Below, piece after piece: positions 47,905 to 57,684 of a stretch of DNA of 64,000 nt. Source of the DNA: Ascaphus truei. Its lineage: Eukaryota > Chordata > Amphibia > Anura > Ascaphidae. The stretch spans positions 13,009,974 through 13,073,973 of the forward strand of contig CM071574.1 of NCBI GenBank assembly GCA_036426205.1, read 5' to 3'. The notes under the pieces were generated by a model. The model was not told where the DNA came from and made no database searches. It worked only from the letters and a program-made list of their open reading frames with translations. The translations under genes and the position numbers were made by a program. Position 1 is the first letter of the stretch. Each line of letters starts with the position of its first letter.

Positions 47905-48500
47905 TCAATGTAGTTGGAAATTGTATATTCAAGCCCTGTGACAAAGGATTTAAAAGATTTGTTGGTTAACATTTTTGGGCAAATCTTGCATTTGGTGCAT
48001 CTGTAATTACCAACCACTCCCAATGTGTCCCTCAGATCTTTTTTCCTAGATTTATCAGTGCCCTTTAATAAACTAGGAGCACGAATGGTTTTGAGGGTTT
48101 GTGCCCTTTTAAAAACAATGGGTGTTTTTTTGGCAAGAGATTCTTTTAACATGGGATCCATAAGTAGGATATGCCAATGTTTGGACAGGATCCCTTTTAT
48201 GGATTTGTGTGATTGATTAAATTTGGTAACAAAAAAAGGTGTATCTTGTTTAGCCTTAGTGTATTCCACAGTGTTGGACTCTGTGGTATTTACAGTAATA
48301 GCTAATTGACCAGTAGAGATAGTTTGTTTCTTTTTCTTGATCTCTTGTTTTTTCTTCTTATTCTTTATTAGTAGAGATTCTCTATTTTTGTTCAAAGCTT
48401 TACGGTAGGATTCAGAGATAAGCTCCTCTTGATAGCCTTTTTGTCTAAAGCGTTCAATGAGAACCTTAGACTGTTTCCTTAAATGTATCAATATTTGCAC
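47850..48500 (-). pseudogene. PLE-1 linker and first half of GIY-YIG domain
   Basis: This is the second frame of the RT-endonuclease protein. It continues from the thumb region (RQKGYQEELISESYRKALNK) through a Lys-rich stretch and a basic linker to the Cys motif CTKCKICPKM. It ends with YVVYILQCSCG, the 'GIY' half of the nuclease. It is joined to the RT frame by a frameshift near 48500 and to the last piece by another near 47850. Confidence 0.8.
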
Positions 48501-50106
48501 AGTTTCTTCTAATACGAAGAAACTGGCTGTAAGGAATATTGGAGATACATTTCTTCTCATGTCCGCTCTCAGGATGTAGATAAGAGTTGACATTTGTTTC
48601 TTTGAAAAAGGTTTTTGTTAAGAGTGAATCCCACTGAGTATAGATAATCAGATCTAAGAAGGTTATCTGGTCCTTTTGGATATCACTGGTAAAGGTGAGG
48701 TTAAAGTTGTTAACGTTGATTTTATCAACAAAACTGTCAAATGACACCTTGTCACCGTCCCAGATGACCAGAATATCATCGATGTATCTTCTCCACAATT
48801 TTAGTTGTGGAGGAGATGCATCGGAACTCCAAATATGCAATGACTCCCACCATCCCATATAGAGGTTGGCAAAGGATGGTGCAAAACGTGTCCCCATTGC
48901 CGTACCACAGTGTTGCAAATAAAAATCGTGCTGGAATAGGAAATAGTTATGTGTTAATATAAATTCAATAGAATCGTGGATAAAGTGACGTTGTGTAAGA
49001 GGGAGTGTATCGTGGAGTGCTAGATAAAAATCTATAGCCTCCAGTCCACCCTGGTGTGGTATGGAGCTATAAAGTACCTCAACATCCAGGGTGGCTAGTA
49101 GGTATGTGTTAACCCAAGGAAAATCAGTGAGTAATGTGAGTACCGAAGTTTTGTCTAATAGATGTGAAGGAAGTGTGGGCACCAGTGGTTGTAAAAAGGT
49201 GTCCACATATTGGGAAAGGTTGGCTGTGAGAGAGTTGATACCAGAAATAATAGGGCGCCCTGGTGGATCTATAAGTGACTTGTGAATCTTTGGTAGGTGG
49301 TATAGAATGGGGATGGTGGGAGCAGAGCAAAGGAGATAATCATATTCACCCTCGGTTAATACACCCAAATTTCGTGCCCCATCCAACAACAATTTTAAAT
49401 CTACCTGATATTGTGTGGTTGGATCCTTAGGTAATTTACGATATGATTTACTGTCAGATAGCAATCTGGTTACTTCTTTGCAGTAATCAGTCCTATTCTG
49501 GAGGACAATATCTGCCTCCCGTAAGATAACTTCTTGATTAGAATTTAATTTGTGTAATGCTTGTTTTTCTTGAGCAGTTAAGTTATTTGTATATCTGTAA
49601 TTCCCTTCCTGTGATAGACATAGTGTTCCAAAGTCCTTCTCTACCAGTTTATTAAAAATCTCAATGTAGTGACCCCGAGAATGGTATGGGTAGAATACTG
49701 ATTGAGGCTTATAGTTGGTGTGGTTAACTGAGAGCTCAATATGGGCATCAGTAAAGCCTTCATCAGCTAAATTAGTAAGGTCAACTAAAGCAGCTTGTTC
49801 CTCAATGGTAAATTCCTCAATATTGGAACACACATTGAGGGGTGCTGCTTTTGATGTACTTGGTACAGTTGAAAAGTGTCTGCCCAATGTCAATTTTCTT
49901 ATAAATTTTTGGAGGTCCACATACAGTTCAAAGTTTTGGGCTTTACAAGTGGGAGCAAAGGAGAACCCCTTACTCAACAGCATCATAAGAGTATTATCAA
50001 TGGTAATAGAGGATAAATTAAAAATACCATTGTTAATTAATGTATTATTATCTGGGTAGGTTTTTTGGAGGGATGTGGTGATTCCTCCTCTCCCCCTTGT
50101 TCCTCT
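48466..50106 (-). CDS. PLE-1 reverse transcriptase
   Basis: The frame is open from directly after the TGA at 50109-50107; the first Met is at 49986. The 506 residues from that Met contain PLE-type RT motifs in order: LPKIHKSLIDPPGRPIIS, then LATLDVEVLYSSIPHQGG (motif A region with a catalytic Asp), CGTAMGTRFAPSFANLYM (motif B region), RRYIDDILVIWDG (motif C, YIDD box, about residue 401) and TFLDLIIYTQ. The catalytic aspartates are intact. The frame is lost at the RRNC segment near 48500. It lies in the same frame as ORF1 upstream, which raises the question of one fused ORF. Confidence 0.9.
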   Translation of the reverse strand, partial: RGTRGRGGITTSLQKTYPDNNTLINNGIFNLSSITIDNTLMMLLSKGFSFAPTCKAQNFELYVDLQKFIRKLTLGRHFSTVPSTSKAAPLNVCSNIEEFTIEEQAALVDLTNLADEGFTDAHIELSVNHTNYKPQSVFYPYHSRGHYIEIFNKLVEKDFGTLCLSQEGNYRYTNNLTAQEKQALHKLNSNQEVILREADIVLQNRTDYCKEVTRLLSDSKSYRKLPKDPTTQYQVDLKLLLDGARNLGVLTEGEYDYLLCSAPTIPILYHLPKIHKSLIDPPGRPIISGINSLTANLSQYVDTFLQPLVPTLPSHLLDKTSVLTLLTDFPWVNTYLLATLDVEVLYSSIPHQGGLEAIDFYLALHDTLPLTQRHFIHDSIEFILTHNYFLFQHDFYLQHCGTAMGTRFAPSFANLYMGWWESLHIWSSDASPPQLKLWRRYIDDILVIWDGDKVSFDSFVDKINVNNFNLTFTSDIQKDQITFLDLIIYTQWDSLLTKTFFKETNVNSYLHPESGHEKKCISNIPYSQFLRIRRNCANIDTFKETV

Positions 50107-51303
50107 TCAACTCTCTCTTTTTCTGGATACTTTCTTTTTGGTCTCTGGTGGGTGGTTTGGATCCCAAGTTGGTATCGATTGTCTCACTTGGCTCAATCTG
50201 TTTAAAAAATCCTCATTATGTGTTTCAGGCAGAGTGTTTAATACCTCATATCTATTTTGCAATGGGATTTGTGTGTCTTTTTGGTCTCTGGTATTATTTT
50301 GGTTTTGATTCTTATTTTTATTTTCTTGTTGGGTAGTATTTCCCCTTGGATCCCTATATGGTTCTCTGGGGTTGCGTTCCCGCGAGTAGTGGTATTTCTG
50401 AAAGTTTTTGTTATTCCTTGATTTTTGGTATTTCCAATGGGGGGGTGGTCCAGTATGGTGACCCCATGGTGGTCTATAAGAAGTATTCTCCCTATGATCT
50501 TGCGGTAAATACCTATATGTTTGATCATTTGGAGGAAAAAAGTGTGAATTGGTATGGTGATAATTGGGATCTCTAGGTGTTCTAGACAGATATCTATAGT
50601 GTTTTTTGTTTTTACGAGAATGAGTATTTATATGTTCAGGTATAGAGATGGGGACTGGAGTTTTGGGATTATTTGAAGCATCTACTCCCTCGTTGGACTT
50701 TTTGTCTCTTGAGTTGTCCCACGTTCTCTGTTGGTTTAGAGAATAATCAAGTTTGTCCCTCAAGAATTTCCTATTCTTGGTGGCCAATAGTTGATTTTCA
50801 AATTTCTTTAATTTGGAACACATGTCCTCTCTTAATTGCGGGAGTTTGTCCAAGCAGGACATAGATAGAATCTCATTTTTAATTTGTGTAATCTTAGAGT
50901 CAAGATCTGTCAATTCCTTCTTTCTCTCTAAGATCAACAATCTAATTAACTCAAATGAACAATGGTCAAGAAGTCTTTCCCATTCCTTGATAAAATCTGC
51001 ATTATCAGTACCATAGGTGGGTTTTTTCCGGAATCTCAAGCCTCTGGGGATACGACCACATCTAGCATATTCCTCTAGTGTGATCATATCCAACCAGGAC
51101 CGAGTCTCCTTCTCTATTAGTTTATGAAGGCTGTCCATTTGGTCAGGTAATTTGGGCACATTTTCCTCAATAAGAGGTTGGTCAGAGAATAATTTGTTGA
51201 GTATCTCTGTTTTCCTATATCTATTGTTGATGCATTGTAAAAATTGGCTGCTATGTGGTACATCCATAATGCGTCTAATAAGGGCAGGTGAAGGGGGGGG
51301 CAC
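50107..51303 (-). CDS. PLE-1 ORF1 protein
   Basis: The open frame is 398 residues long. The N-terminal half contains a conserved-looking IPRGLRFRKKPTYG and a helical, probably coiled-coil segment (LILERKKELTDLDSKITQIK). The C-terminal half is polar and rich in Asn, Arg, His and Gln, as expected of a disordered nucleic-acid-binding tail. Upstream ORFs of this kind accompany the RT in several vertebrate PLE lineages; the exact biochemical role is unknown. It stops at TGA, after which the same frame runs on into the RT. The Met chosen is the first in frame. Confidence 0.8.
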   Translation of the reverse strand: MPPPSPALIRRIMDVPHSSQFLQCINNRYRKTEILNKLFSDQPLIEENVPKLPDQMDSLHKLIEKETRSWLDMITLEEYARCGRIPRGLRFRKKPTYGTDNADFIKEWERLLDHCSFELIRLLILERKKELTDLDSKITQIKNEILSMSCLDKLPQLREDMCSKLKKFENQLLATKNRKFLRDKLDYSLNQQRTWDNSRDKKSNEGVDASNNPKTPVPISIPEHINTHSRKNKKHYRYLSRTPRDPNYHHTNSHFFPPNDQTYRYLPQDHRENTSYRPPWGHHTGPPPHWKYQKSRNNKNFQKYHYSRERNPREPYRDPRGNTTQQENKNKNQNQNNTRDQKDTQIPLQNRYEVLNTLPETHNEDFLNRLSQVRQSIPTWDPNHPPETKKKVSRKRES

Positions 51304-51686
51304 AGATCAGGGTGGGGAGGAAGGGGGGAGGGACAGGGGGGAGATGAGTGGTAGAGGAGGAGCCCCAGGGGAGGGAGGAGGGAACTGAAACATGGGGAAC
51401 AATTAAAACACACAGTATATGGCAATTGATTAAAACAAAGCTACTGGATAAAATACAATCAATATTGGAAGTCTTTCGTTGTGCAGCGAGATTGGTGTGG
51501 GGAGAAAAATATGAAAAAGTGTTCCTTGAAAAAGCAACACAGTTACCATAGGTAGATAAGTCAATCCGCGCTCATGCTTCCTAGAAGGGATCTTAAAGTA
51601 GATCAACTCTCCCCTCTTGCTGCTACTGTGATGTGGAGGCCCCACCCCTCCACATGTAACTTCTGTAGGAATACTCCAACATCAGA
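51304..51686 (-). other. PLE-1 leader
   Basis: Leader between the 5' terminal repeat and ORF1. Its first 145 bp (51687-51545) are found inverted at 53862-54005. A GGGGGAG-rich stretch (plus strand) lies at 51293-51378. Confidence 0.6.
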
Positions 51687-52316
51687 AGATAGTGAAAAAA
51701 GAAAACAGAAGCGCACCAAGGGTTAAGGATACTGTATTATACAATGGATATAATAAAATGTAAAAACTTACACATAATGTTAAAAATGTCCAGTAGCGGC
51801 CAGTACAAGCATGGTGGATCCAGGAGGATAGGCACAGGAGGTATTGCCGGATCTTCATAGTTCAGTCCCGCGCGCTGGGGCTAGCTTGCTCGGCAAGGCT
51901 CAGATCTTAGTTACGGGTTGCGGGTATCGCAGGACACGTATGGAGCTGCCCTCCGATCGCCTGTGTACTTTACGTCCCACTCGAGCAGGTAAAACCAGCT
52001 CTAAAGTTCGTAAAAAGCTGGGACTTGTAAAACCAAGCGTCTGGGCACCAACAAGTACTGTATATACTCCGCAGCGCGTTTCACACTATTCAGTGCTTCA
52101 TTAGGCATATAGAGACACCTATGGGGGGGCCTTTTATGCAAACACTCCGAGCTAGTTACCAAATTAATTATTTAAATACCTAGATGTGCGCGTAAGATAT
52201 ATTAGATGCTCTGGGTATTTGACAAGCTAAAGGTGTATGTAAACACTTGCTTAAGGAGGTGGAATAATTACTGGTGTTTGTAGAAATCCACAACACAAAG
52301 GTGCCACATGTAGGGG
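51687..52316 (-). repeat. PLE-1 5' terminal repeat
   Basis: Same order as the 3' repeat. The hammerhead copy here has decayed (see 52069-52108). Confidence 0.85.
52069..52108 (-). ncRNA. Decayed hammerhead in PLE-1 5' terminal repeat
   Basis: The core reads CTAATGA instead of CTGATGA, stem I lost its CCGC strand, and ACGCGTT became ACGCGCT. GAAA and GCGG remain. G5 of the core is essential in hammerheads, so this copy is predicted inactive. Confidence 0.6.
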
Positions 52317-52550
52317 GGGAGGTGGGAAGGGGTGAAAAAGAGCTTGAACAATTGGGGGGGACGAGGAGGGGAAAGGAAGAGAAGGGAGAGGGTGGGGAGG
52401 GTGGAGGGAGGAACGGGGAAACAGTGGAAGGGGAGAAGAGGGATAGGTGGGGAGGGGGGGTAGAGAAGGACGGGGAAAGGAGGACAAGGGGACAGGGGAC
52501 AGGTGAAGGTGAAATAAGGGGGAGAAGAAGGAAAGGGGGGAGGTGAAGCA
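52309..52550 (+). repeat. G-rich tract at the head-to-head junction
   Basis: The sequence is nearly the same as part of the PLE-1 3' UTR tract (46990-47250), in the same orientation. It is fused on the left to the outer part of the minus-strand terminal repeat and on the right to a plus-strand terminal repeat. Confidence 0.7.
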
Positions 52551-52820
52551 TTTATTTAACACCTACAGGGACAGCCTTTAGCAATATGGGATTCCAACAC
52601 TCCTCTCAATTAATCTACATGTGGCACCTTTGTGTTGTGGATTTCTACAAACACCAGTAATTATTCCACCTCCTTAAGCAAGTGTTTACATACACCTTTA
52701 GCTTGTCAAATACCCAGAGCATCTAATATATCTTACGCTCACATCTAGGTATTTAAATAATTAATTGGGTAACTAGCTCGGAGTGTTTGCATAAAAGGCC
52801 CCCCCATAGGTGTCTCTATA

Positions 52821-52860
52821 CCGCCTGATGAAGCACTGAATAGTGTGAAACGCGTTGCGG
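52821..52860 (+). ncRNA. Hammerhead motif, PLE-2 first terminal repeat
   Basis: CCGC, CTGATGA (52825-52831), stem II, GAAA (52847-52850), ACGCGT, T and GCGG (52857-52860) follow in order; intact core. The TATA-like CATAAAAGG box is at about 52790. Confidence 0.75.
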
Positions 52861-53246
52861 AGTATATACAGTACTTGTTGGTGCCCAGACGCTTGGTTTT
52901 ACAAGTCCCAGCTTTATACGAACTTTAGAGCTGGTTTTACCTGCTCGAGTGGGACGTAAAGTACACAGGCGATCGGAGGGCAGCTCCATACGGGTCCTGC
53001 GATACCCGCAACCCGGAACTAAGATCTGAGCCTTGCCGAGCAAGCCAGCCCCAGCGCGCAGGACTGAACTGTGAACATCCGGCAATACCTCCTGCGCCTA
53101 TCCTCCTGGATCCACCATGCTTGTACTGGCCGCTACTGGACATTTTTAACATTATGTGTAAATTTTTACATTTTATTATATCCATTGTATAATACAGTAT
53201 CCTTAAGCCTTGGTGCGCTTCTGTGTTCTTTTTTCACTATCTTCTG

Positions 53247-53365
53247 GGGTAGGTATATAACTCCCGTGCATGGCGGGGATTACTGCAGGCAGGGTAGGTA
53301 TATAACTCCCGTGCATGGCGGGGATTACTGCAGGCAGGGTAGGTATATAACTCCCGTGCATGGCG
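53247..53365 (+). repeat. 45-bp tandem repeat between terminal repeats
   Basis: Units start at 53247, 53292 and 53337 (last one partial) and begin GGGTAGGTATATAACTCCCG. The first two units are identical, so the expansion is recent. It sits exactly between the two terminal repeats of PLE-2. Confidence 0.9.
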
Positions 53366-53445
53366 ACATCTAGGTATTTAAATAATTAATTTGGTAACTA
53401 GCTCGGAGTGTTTGCATAATAGGCCCCCCCATAGGTGTCTCTATA

Positions 53446-53485
53446 CCGCCTGATGAAGCACTGAATAGTGTGAAACGCGTTGCGG
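53446..53485 (+). ncRNA. Hammerhead motif, PLE-2 second terminal repeat
   Basis: CCGC, CTGATGA (53450-53456), stem II, GAAA (53472-53475), ACGCGT, T and GCGG (53482-53485) follow in order. Identical core to 52821-52860. Confidence 0.75.
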
Positions 53486-54005
53486 AGTATATACAGTACT
53501 TGTTGGTGCCCAGACGCTTGGTTTTACAAGTCCCAGCTTTATACGAACTTTAGAGCTGGTTTTACCTGCTCGAGTGGGACGTAAAGTACACAGGTGATCG
53601 GAGGGCAGCTCCATACGGGTCCTGCGATACCCGCAACCCGTAACTAAGATCTGAGCCTTGCCGAGCAAGCCAGCCCCAGCGCGCGGGACTGAACTGTGAA
53701 GATCCGTCAATACCTCCTGCGCCTATCCTCCTGGATCCACCATGCTTGTACTGGCCGCTACTGGACATTTTTAACATTATGTGTAAGTTTTTACATTTTA
53801 TTATATCCATTGTATAATACAGTATCCTTAACCCTTGGTGCGCTTCTGTGTTCTTTTTTCACTATCTTCTGACGTTGGAGTCTTCCTACTGAAGTTACCA
53901 GTGGAGGAGGGGTGCCTCCACATCACAGTAGCAGCAAGAGGGGAGAGTTGATCTACTTCAAGATCCCTTCTAGGAAGCATGAGCGCGGATTGACTTATCT
54001 ACCTA

Positions 54006-54680
54006 TAAATACAGTATAGTGTTCCTTAACCAAAAAAAGGTTGGAATCCACTGGGTTAGGAGTCTCTTACCCAAGAGAAAATACCGAAACAACAATTCCA
54101 AAGGTGCAGTAGTACCATTTGTAAACCTTTGTTTAGAAAGACATTTATCATTTAAAAAAGTATTGTGTTTTTGTCTTGATTGATGGATATCTTCACAATG
54201 ACATATCAGATAATGATGAGAAGGAAAGGTGATTTGGATCAAAGTACCAGCCGAGTTGGAATGCAATTTAAACATTGCTATTTTATCAACAAAATAAACA
54301 GAGATGGAAGGATTTGTAGAACAGTTGCAACGTGATTGAGCATTGACTTCCCCAACCGGTATACAAAAGTGAAGCTTTAATATTGGAATATACCTTTGAA
54401 GTATGGCCAGACAAGTAATTTCACTTTCATATAGATCTGCAGTGGTAAGGAACTTTTCCAGGTTCAAACAAGTCTGTGATATCACAAAGCAAAAAAAGAG
54501 TGTTGTTAATAAAGAAAAAAGGGAAAACTTTCTATTTTAAATAGGAATGGTAGTCTACGAGCTTTGAAGCTCACACATACTTTCTAACTTAACCCAGCTT
54601 CAACTCATCTGGTCTCTAAATGACTCCTTTCATGTGGTCAGCCCACGAGCCATACGTACTGCTACACAATCACGCCACTG
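54006..54680. other. Intron-like sequence
   Basis: A 160-residue minus-strand ORF spans 54003-54485 but has no recognisable domain or splice sites. Nothing else was seen. Confidence 0.4.
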
Positions 54681-54683
54681 TAC

Positions 54684-54865
54684 ATCATCAGTGTGAGGAT
54701 GATTTGCATTTCCTCTATCGTTTGAGCTTCAATGAGTTCTAAGCAGTACGTATGAAAGGAACCACCGCCAAGCAATGCAATGATCTGACTCAAACCAGAT
54801 GAGTCTTTATTATAGGTTAGGCTGAAAATAATGATAACATTAATACAAAGAGTCTCCAGGAAATC
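54684..54865 (-). CDS. Internal exon of host gene, helical
   Basis: On the minus strand a strong acceptor (CCTTTCTTTGCAG) opens a frame starting DFLETLCINVIIIFSL and running through SSGLSQIIALLGGGSFHTYC and LELIEAQTIEEMQI. The proposed end uses a weak donor (GTACAGTGG), giving 182 nt and two left-over bases that fit the exon at 29646. Otherwise the frame ends at a stop at 54662 and this would be an alternative terminal exon. Leu/Ile-rich helices suggest an ARM/HEAT-like fold (inference). The start phase matches the exon at 55750-55655. Confidence 0.6.
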
Positions 54866-54879
54866 CTGCAAAGAAAGGA

Positions 54880-55640
54880 TTTATCTGCAGAATCTCTGAA
54901 ATGGATATCAGTAATTACAAATGCTAGGTCCACACTTGAAGACTAACAAAGTCCCCTAGATTGACAGCTCATTAAACACAACTGTATTTGTTATTTTTAG
55001 TGACAACGTTTACAAAGCAGCAGTCGAGACCAAGCAACACATTTATACTAAAATATGGATTTGAGATTTTAAAGACATTTCGAGTCTACCACCATGTTAA
55101 ACCATAAATCCTATCAAATATTAAAGCATCAAGAAGGATCAACGTTGTCCTTTTTTTGTTGGGACTATGGAGTGCCTATTTTAGTCTGGATAATTTTGAC
55201 ATCAAAACGTTCTTCAATTTTACTCCATATGAACCTGGAAATCATCAGTGGTTGTGGTTATTGGGAGCAATAGAAAAAGGTACGGGAGGAAACGTAACAT
55301 ACTTACATTATGATCATATTTATCTGTGTTTGATAGCATTGTGTTTCTCCTTTGGTGCATCAAAAACTGCCAGGTCTCACTAGAGTAAACTTACAATATC
55401 TACTATAACAGGTCTAAGACACTTTAAGTGCATTCTTACCATTAATTCCATTTTAAAACTAGCACTGTTTCATCCTAATTATCTTCAATATTACAAATTA
55501 ATCTGATTCTTTCCCTTTTTTTATTGCAGAAATATTGATCTAAAACCATTACCCTATTGTGATATTTTTTTTTTTAACACAGCTTTATATCTCACATGGG
55601 AGCGGCATGTTCCGAACTACACAACGGCAAAAATCCTCCA
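54880..55640. other. Intron sequence
   Basis: AT-rich sequence between two predicted host exons. No repeat or ORF could be supported. Confidence 0.4.
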
Positions 55641-55654
55641 TACCAAACTCTTAC

Positions 55655-55750
55655 CAACTGAGAGGAGAACACTTCAGCATTTCTAGTGACTGATGATAAT
55701 TTATACTGTCTGATAATGTTAATGAGAGCCGCAATCATTGCATGACATTT
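55655..55750 (-). CDS. 96-nt internal exon of host gene
   Basis: On the minus strand the segment between ATCTATTCCTGGAG and GTAAGAGTTTGG is open, 96 nt, phase 0/0. It reads KCHAMIAALINIIRQYKLSS and then VTRNAEVFSSQL. The donor is strong and the acceptor moderate. It splices in phase with 54865-54684. The helical character is like that of its neighbour. Family not recognised. Confidence 0.55.
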
Positions 55751-55764
55751 CTCCAGGAATAGAT

Positions 55765-56930
55765 TTGTAACCCCTCCTTGCCCGTCTCCCACTAAGGGGG
55801 GGTCACAACTAACTGAGAGGGGGAATAGGTTTGTGCAGGGGTTGGGGTTTAGATGCTCATAACGCTTTCTCAGGGTGCTGGTGTCTGGGCTGGCCGGTAC
55901 TGCAAGCTGACATAAGAATGGCGTCAGGGACTTTATATGACAGACATATTGCATTTATGGAGATAAGACACATTTCGTACATCCTTCTTCCCTGGGTGCT
56001 AGATAGCTTCCAAGACAGGTACACATGACCATCACCTTCCCTTGCTCACGGTTAAGGGGAACTTGACCTCTCTGGCTCCCGTGAACTGGAGTCACTCCCA
56101 AGTACCTTCCCAGACTCTGTGTAGGGGTGTACTTGAATCAAGGTTCCCATCTACTGGTCATCCTTACACTTCCCTAGCGGTGCATGCTGTAGTAACCTGG
56201 TGTGCATCTTCATAGGATTGACGTTAGAGCAACTCTAGCTGTGACATTTCCCTTGAACCCTGATTTAGGAATCCTTTATCTTTAACTGTGATGCACGTCC
56301 TCCTTGAAGGAAAGATAGCATTCTCTGGCATCTTTCAATATGGTAGTGGCCTTGTCTAGACAAGGGACACACTTCCCCAAATACAAAACAACAAAAGGTG
56401 ACTGACATTCTTTATTCAAAGTTACACATTAAAGACATACTATTAACACCATACACTTAGGACAGTAAGACTCCTGGAGGCTGGGGTCTGGAAGCGGCTG
56501 TAGCTCCATTTATACCCCTTTGTGATGTCACTATCCTGCCCCTGTACTTGGGCAAGATACAGATATCCTTAACCTATCAGGATCCACACGTCAGGTGACC
56601 GTTCCAGTACGTTCTGGAACTAAGGAGGGGCCAGTCACCTGACAGGAACTACTTTGGCAACATAAACTAGCCACCTGAAATAAGCTACATCTAGTTGGGG
56701 CCTTCCTTATACATTAACTAATTACTTCCCTTATTTGGACTATAGTAAACCCACTAGAGGGATTAATACAGATATTCTCCAATTGTATGTTCAGGATGAG
56801 AATAAAGTAGATTGACTACACAAATGCCTGGTCTATATTTTCAGGACTTAGGCTGCTGCTTTACTTAACAGGAAATACTAAAGTGACCTTTGATGAAGAA
56901 AGAGCCTTTGTCACATTATGTCCACTAATA
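55765..56930 (-). mobile_element. LTR-like sequence, unresolved ends
   Basis: On the minus strand a TATA box (GGGTATAAATGG, about 56515-56506) is followed 90 bp later by AATAAA (56416-56411), the compact promoter plus poly(A) arrangement of an LTR. No TG/CA ends with target duplication could be fixed and no internal coding region adjoins it, so a solo LTR is the likeliest reading. Confidence 0.4.
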
Positions 56931-57046
56931 GATGCAAATACATCTTAAGAGGAGGATTGATCCCGGCCAGAGTCAAGGGGGAAGAGGTGAGACTAAGCCC
57001 CCCTAACTAAATCTCTCCCCCTGTATATCGCTGCAATGCAAACATT

Positions 57047-57355
57047 AAAGCAGCAATCCAAGCCTGACATTTTTGGGGCCAATTTTCTTCTTTTTATTTT
57101 TACCATAGCATTGATGCAGGGGGTCTCCGAAGCTGAACCCAATCATTTCAGAGTCCCCCAGCTTCTAGAGATACTTGAAAAGCACAGACAGACCGGCACC
57201 CCCTTTGGAGACAAGTATCTCTGGAAGCAAGAGGTCCCTGGAGCTGACATTAATGGGGTTCAGCTCCGGAGGACCGCTGCTTCAAATCTATGGTAAAAAA
57301 ATTAACAACAATCGCCCCCAAAAAAGAAAAACATGGCTTGGATTGCTCCTGTAAA
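57047..57355. mobile_element. Palindromic MITE-like element, copy 2
   Basis: The ends are inverted repeats (GCAGCAATCCAAGCC on the left; GGCTTGGATTGCTCC on the right). The halves carry GGGGGTCTCCGAAGCTGAAC and the complementary GGGGTTCAGCTCCGGAGGA. Same family as 2192-2632. No coding capacity is seen. Confidence 0.7.
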
Positions 57356-57684
57356 ATACATTAATTGGTCTGAGACTTTACAATTACTCCTGAGAAGTAA
57401 CAGGGAGCTATTCACATTTGGTGGTGTAATTGCCTCACTGAAAATTGAGAATAACAAAAGCAAGAAATTCAGGGTTTAGTACAGAGTACAATATGCCACT
57501 ATTAACTCCTACCTTTGTGCTCCATGTTAATCCACACCTGATGCTGATACAAGCAGAGCAAAATCAGAAAATAATTACTGTGAAACACTGACATATGACT
57601 AAAATGACACACATAATTTACAGATTTCAAGACAAAATATCTTATTTTGGAGCTTGATACATAGGGGTATACTAAAAGCAATAA

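Larger units (their letters stand above)
46193..52316 (-). mobile_element. Penelope-like element (PLE-1), nearly complete
   Basis: The minus-strand element runs from a 5' terminal repeat (52316-51687) through a leader, ORF1, reverse transcriptase, a linker with a Cys motif, a GIY-YIG endonuclease, a C-rich 3' UTR and a 3' terminal repeat (46830-46193). PLEs are retroelements with telomerase-like reverse transcriptases and, usually, a C-terminal GIY-YIG nuclease. Damage is light: one in-frame stop, two frameshifts and small deletions. The element is joined head-to-head at about 52.3-52.6 kb to a truncated plus-strand copy. Confidence 0.9.
52556..54005 (+). mobile_element. Truncated plus-strand PLE (PLE-2)
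   Basis: Two terminal repeats in direct order (52556-53236 and 53366-53862) are separated by a tandem repeat. They are followed by 145 bp of leader identical in order to that of PLE-1, and the copy then stops. It is the mirror image of 51545-52316. No ORF is retained. Confidence 0.8.

Noticed and set aside
54003..54485. 160-residue minus-strand ORF
   Set aside because: No splice signals, no recognisable domain, and composition typical of chance ORFs in AT-rich DNA.
57516..57545. Microexon-like segment GTGTGGATTAACATGGAGCA on the minus strand
   Set aside because: The acceptor looks good, but a 25-nt length breaks the 0/0 phases of the neighbouring host exons, so two further unseen exons would be needed.
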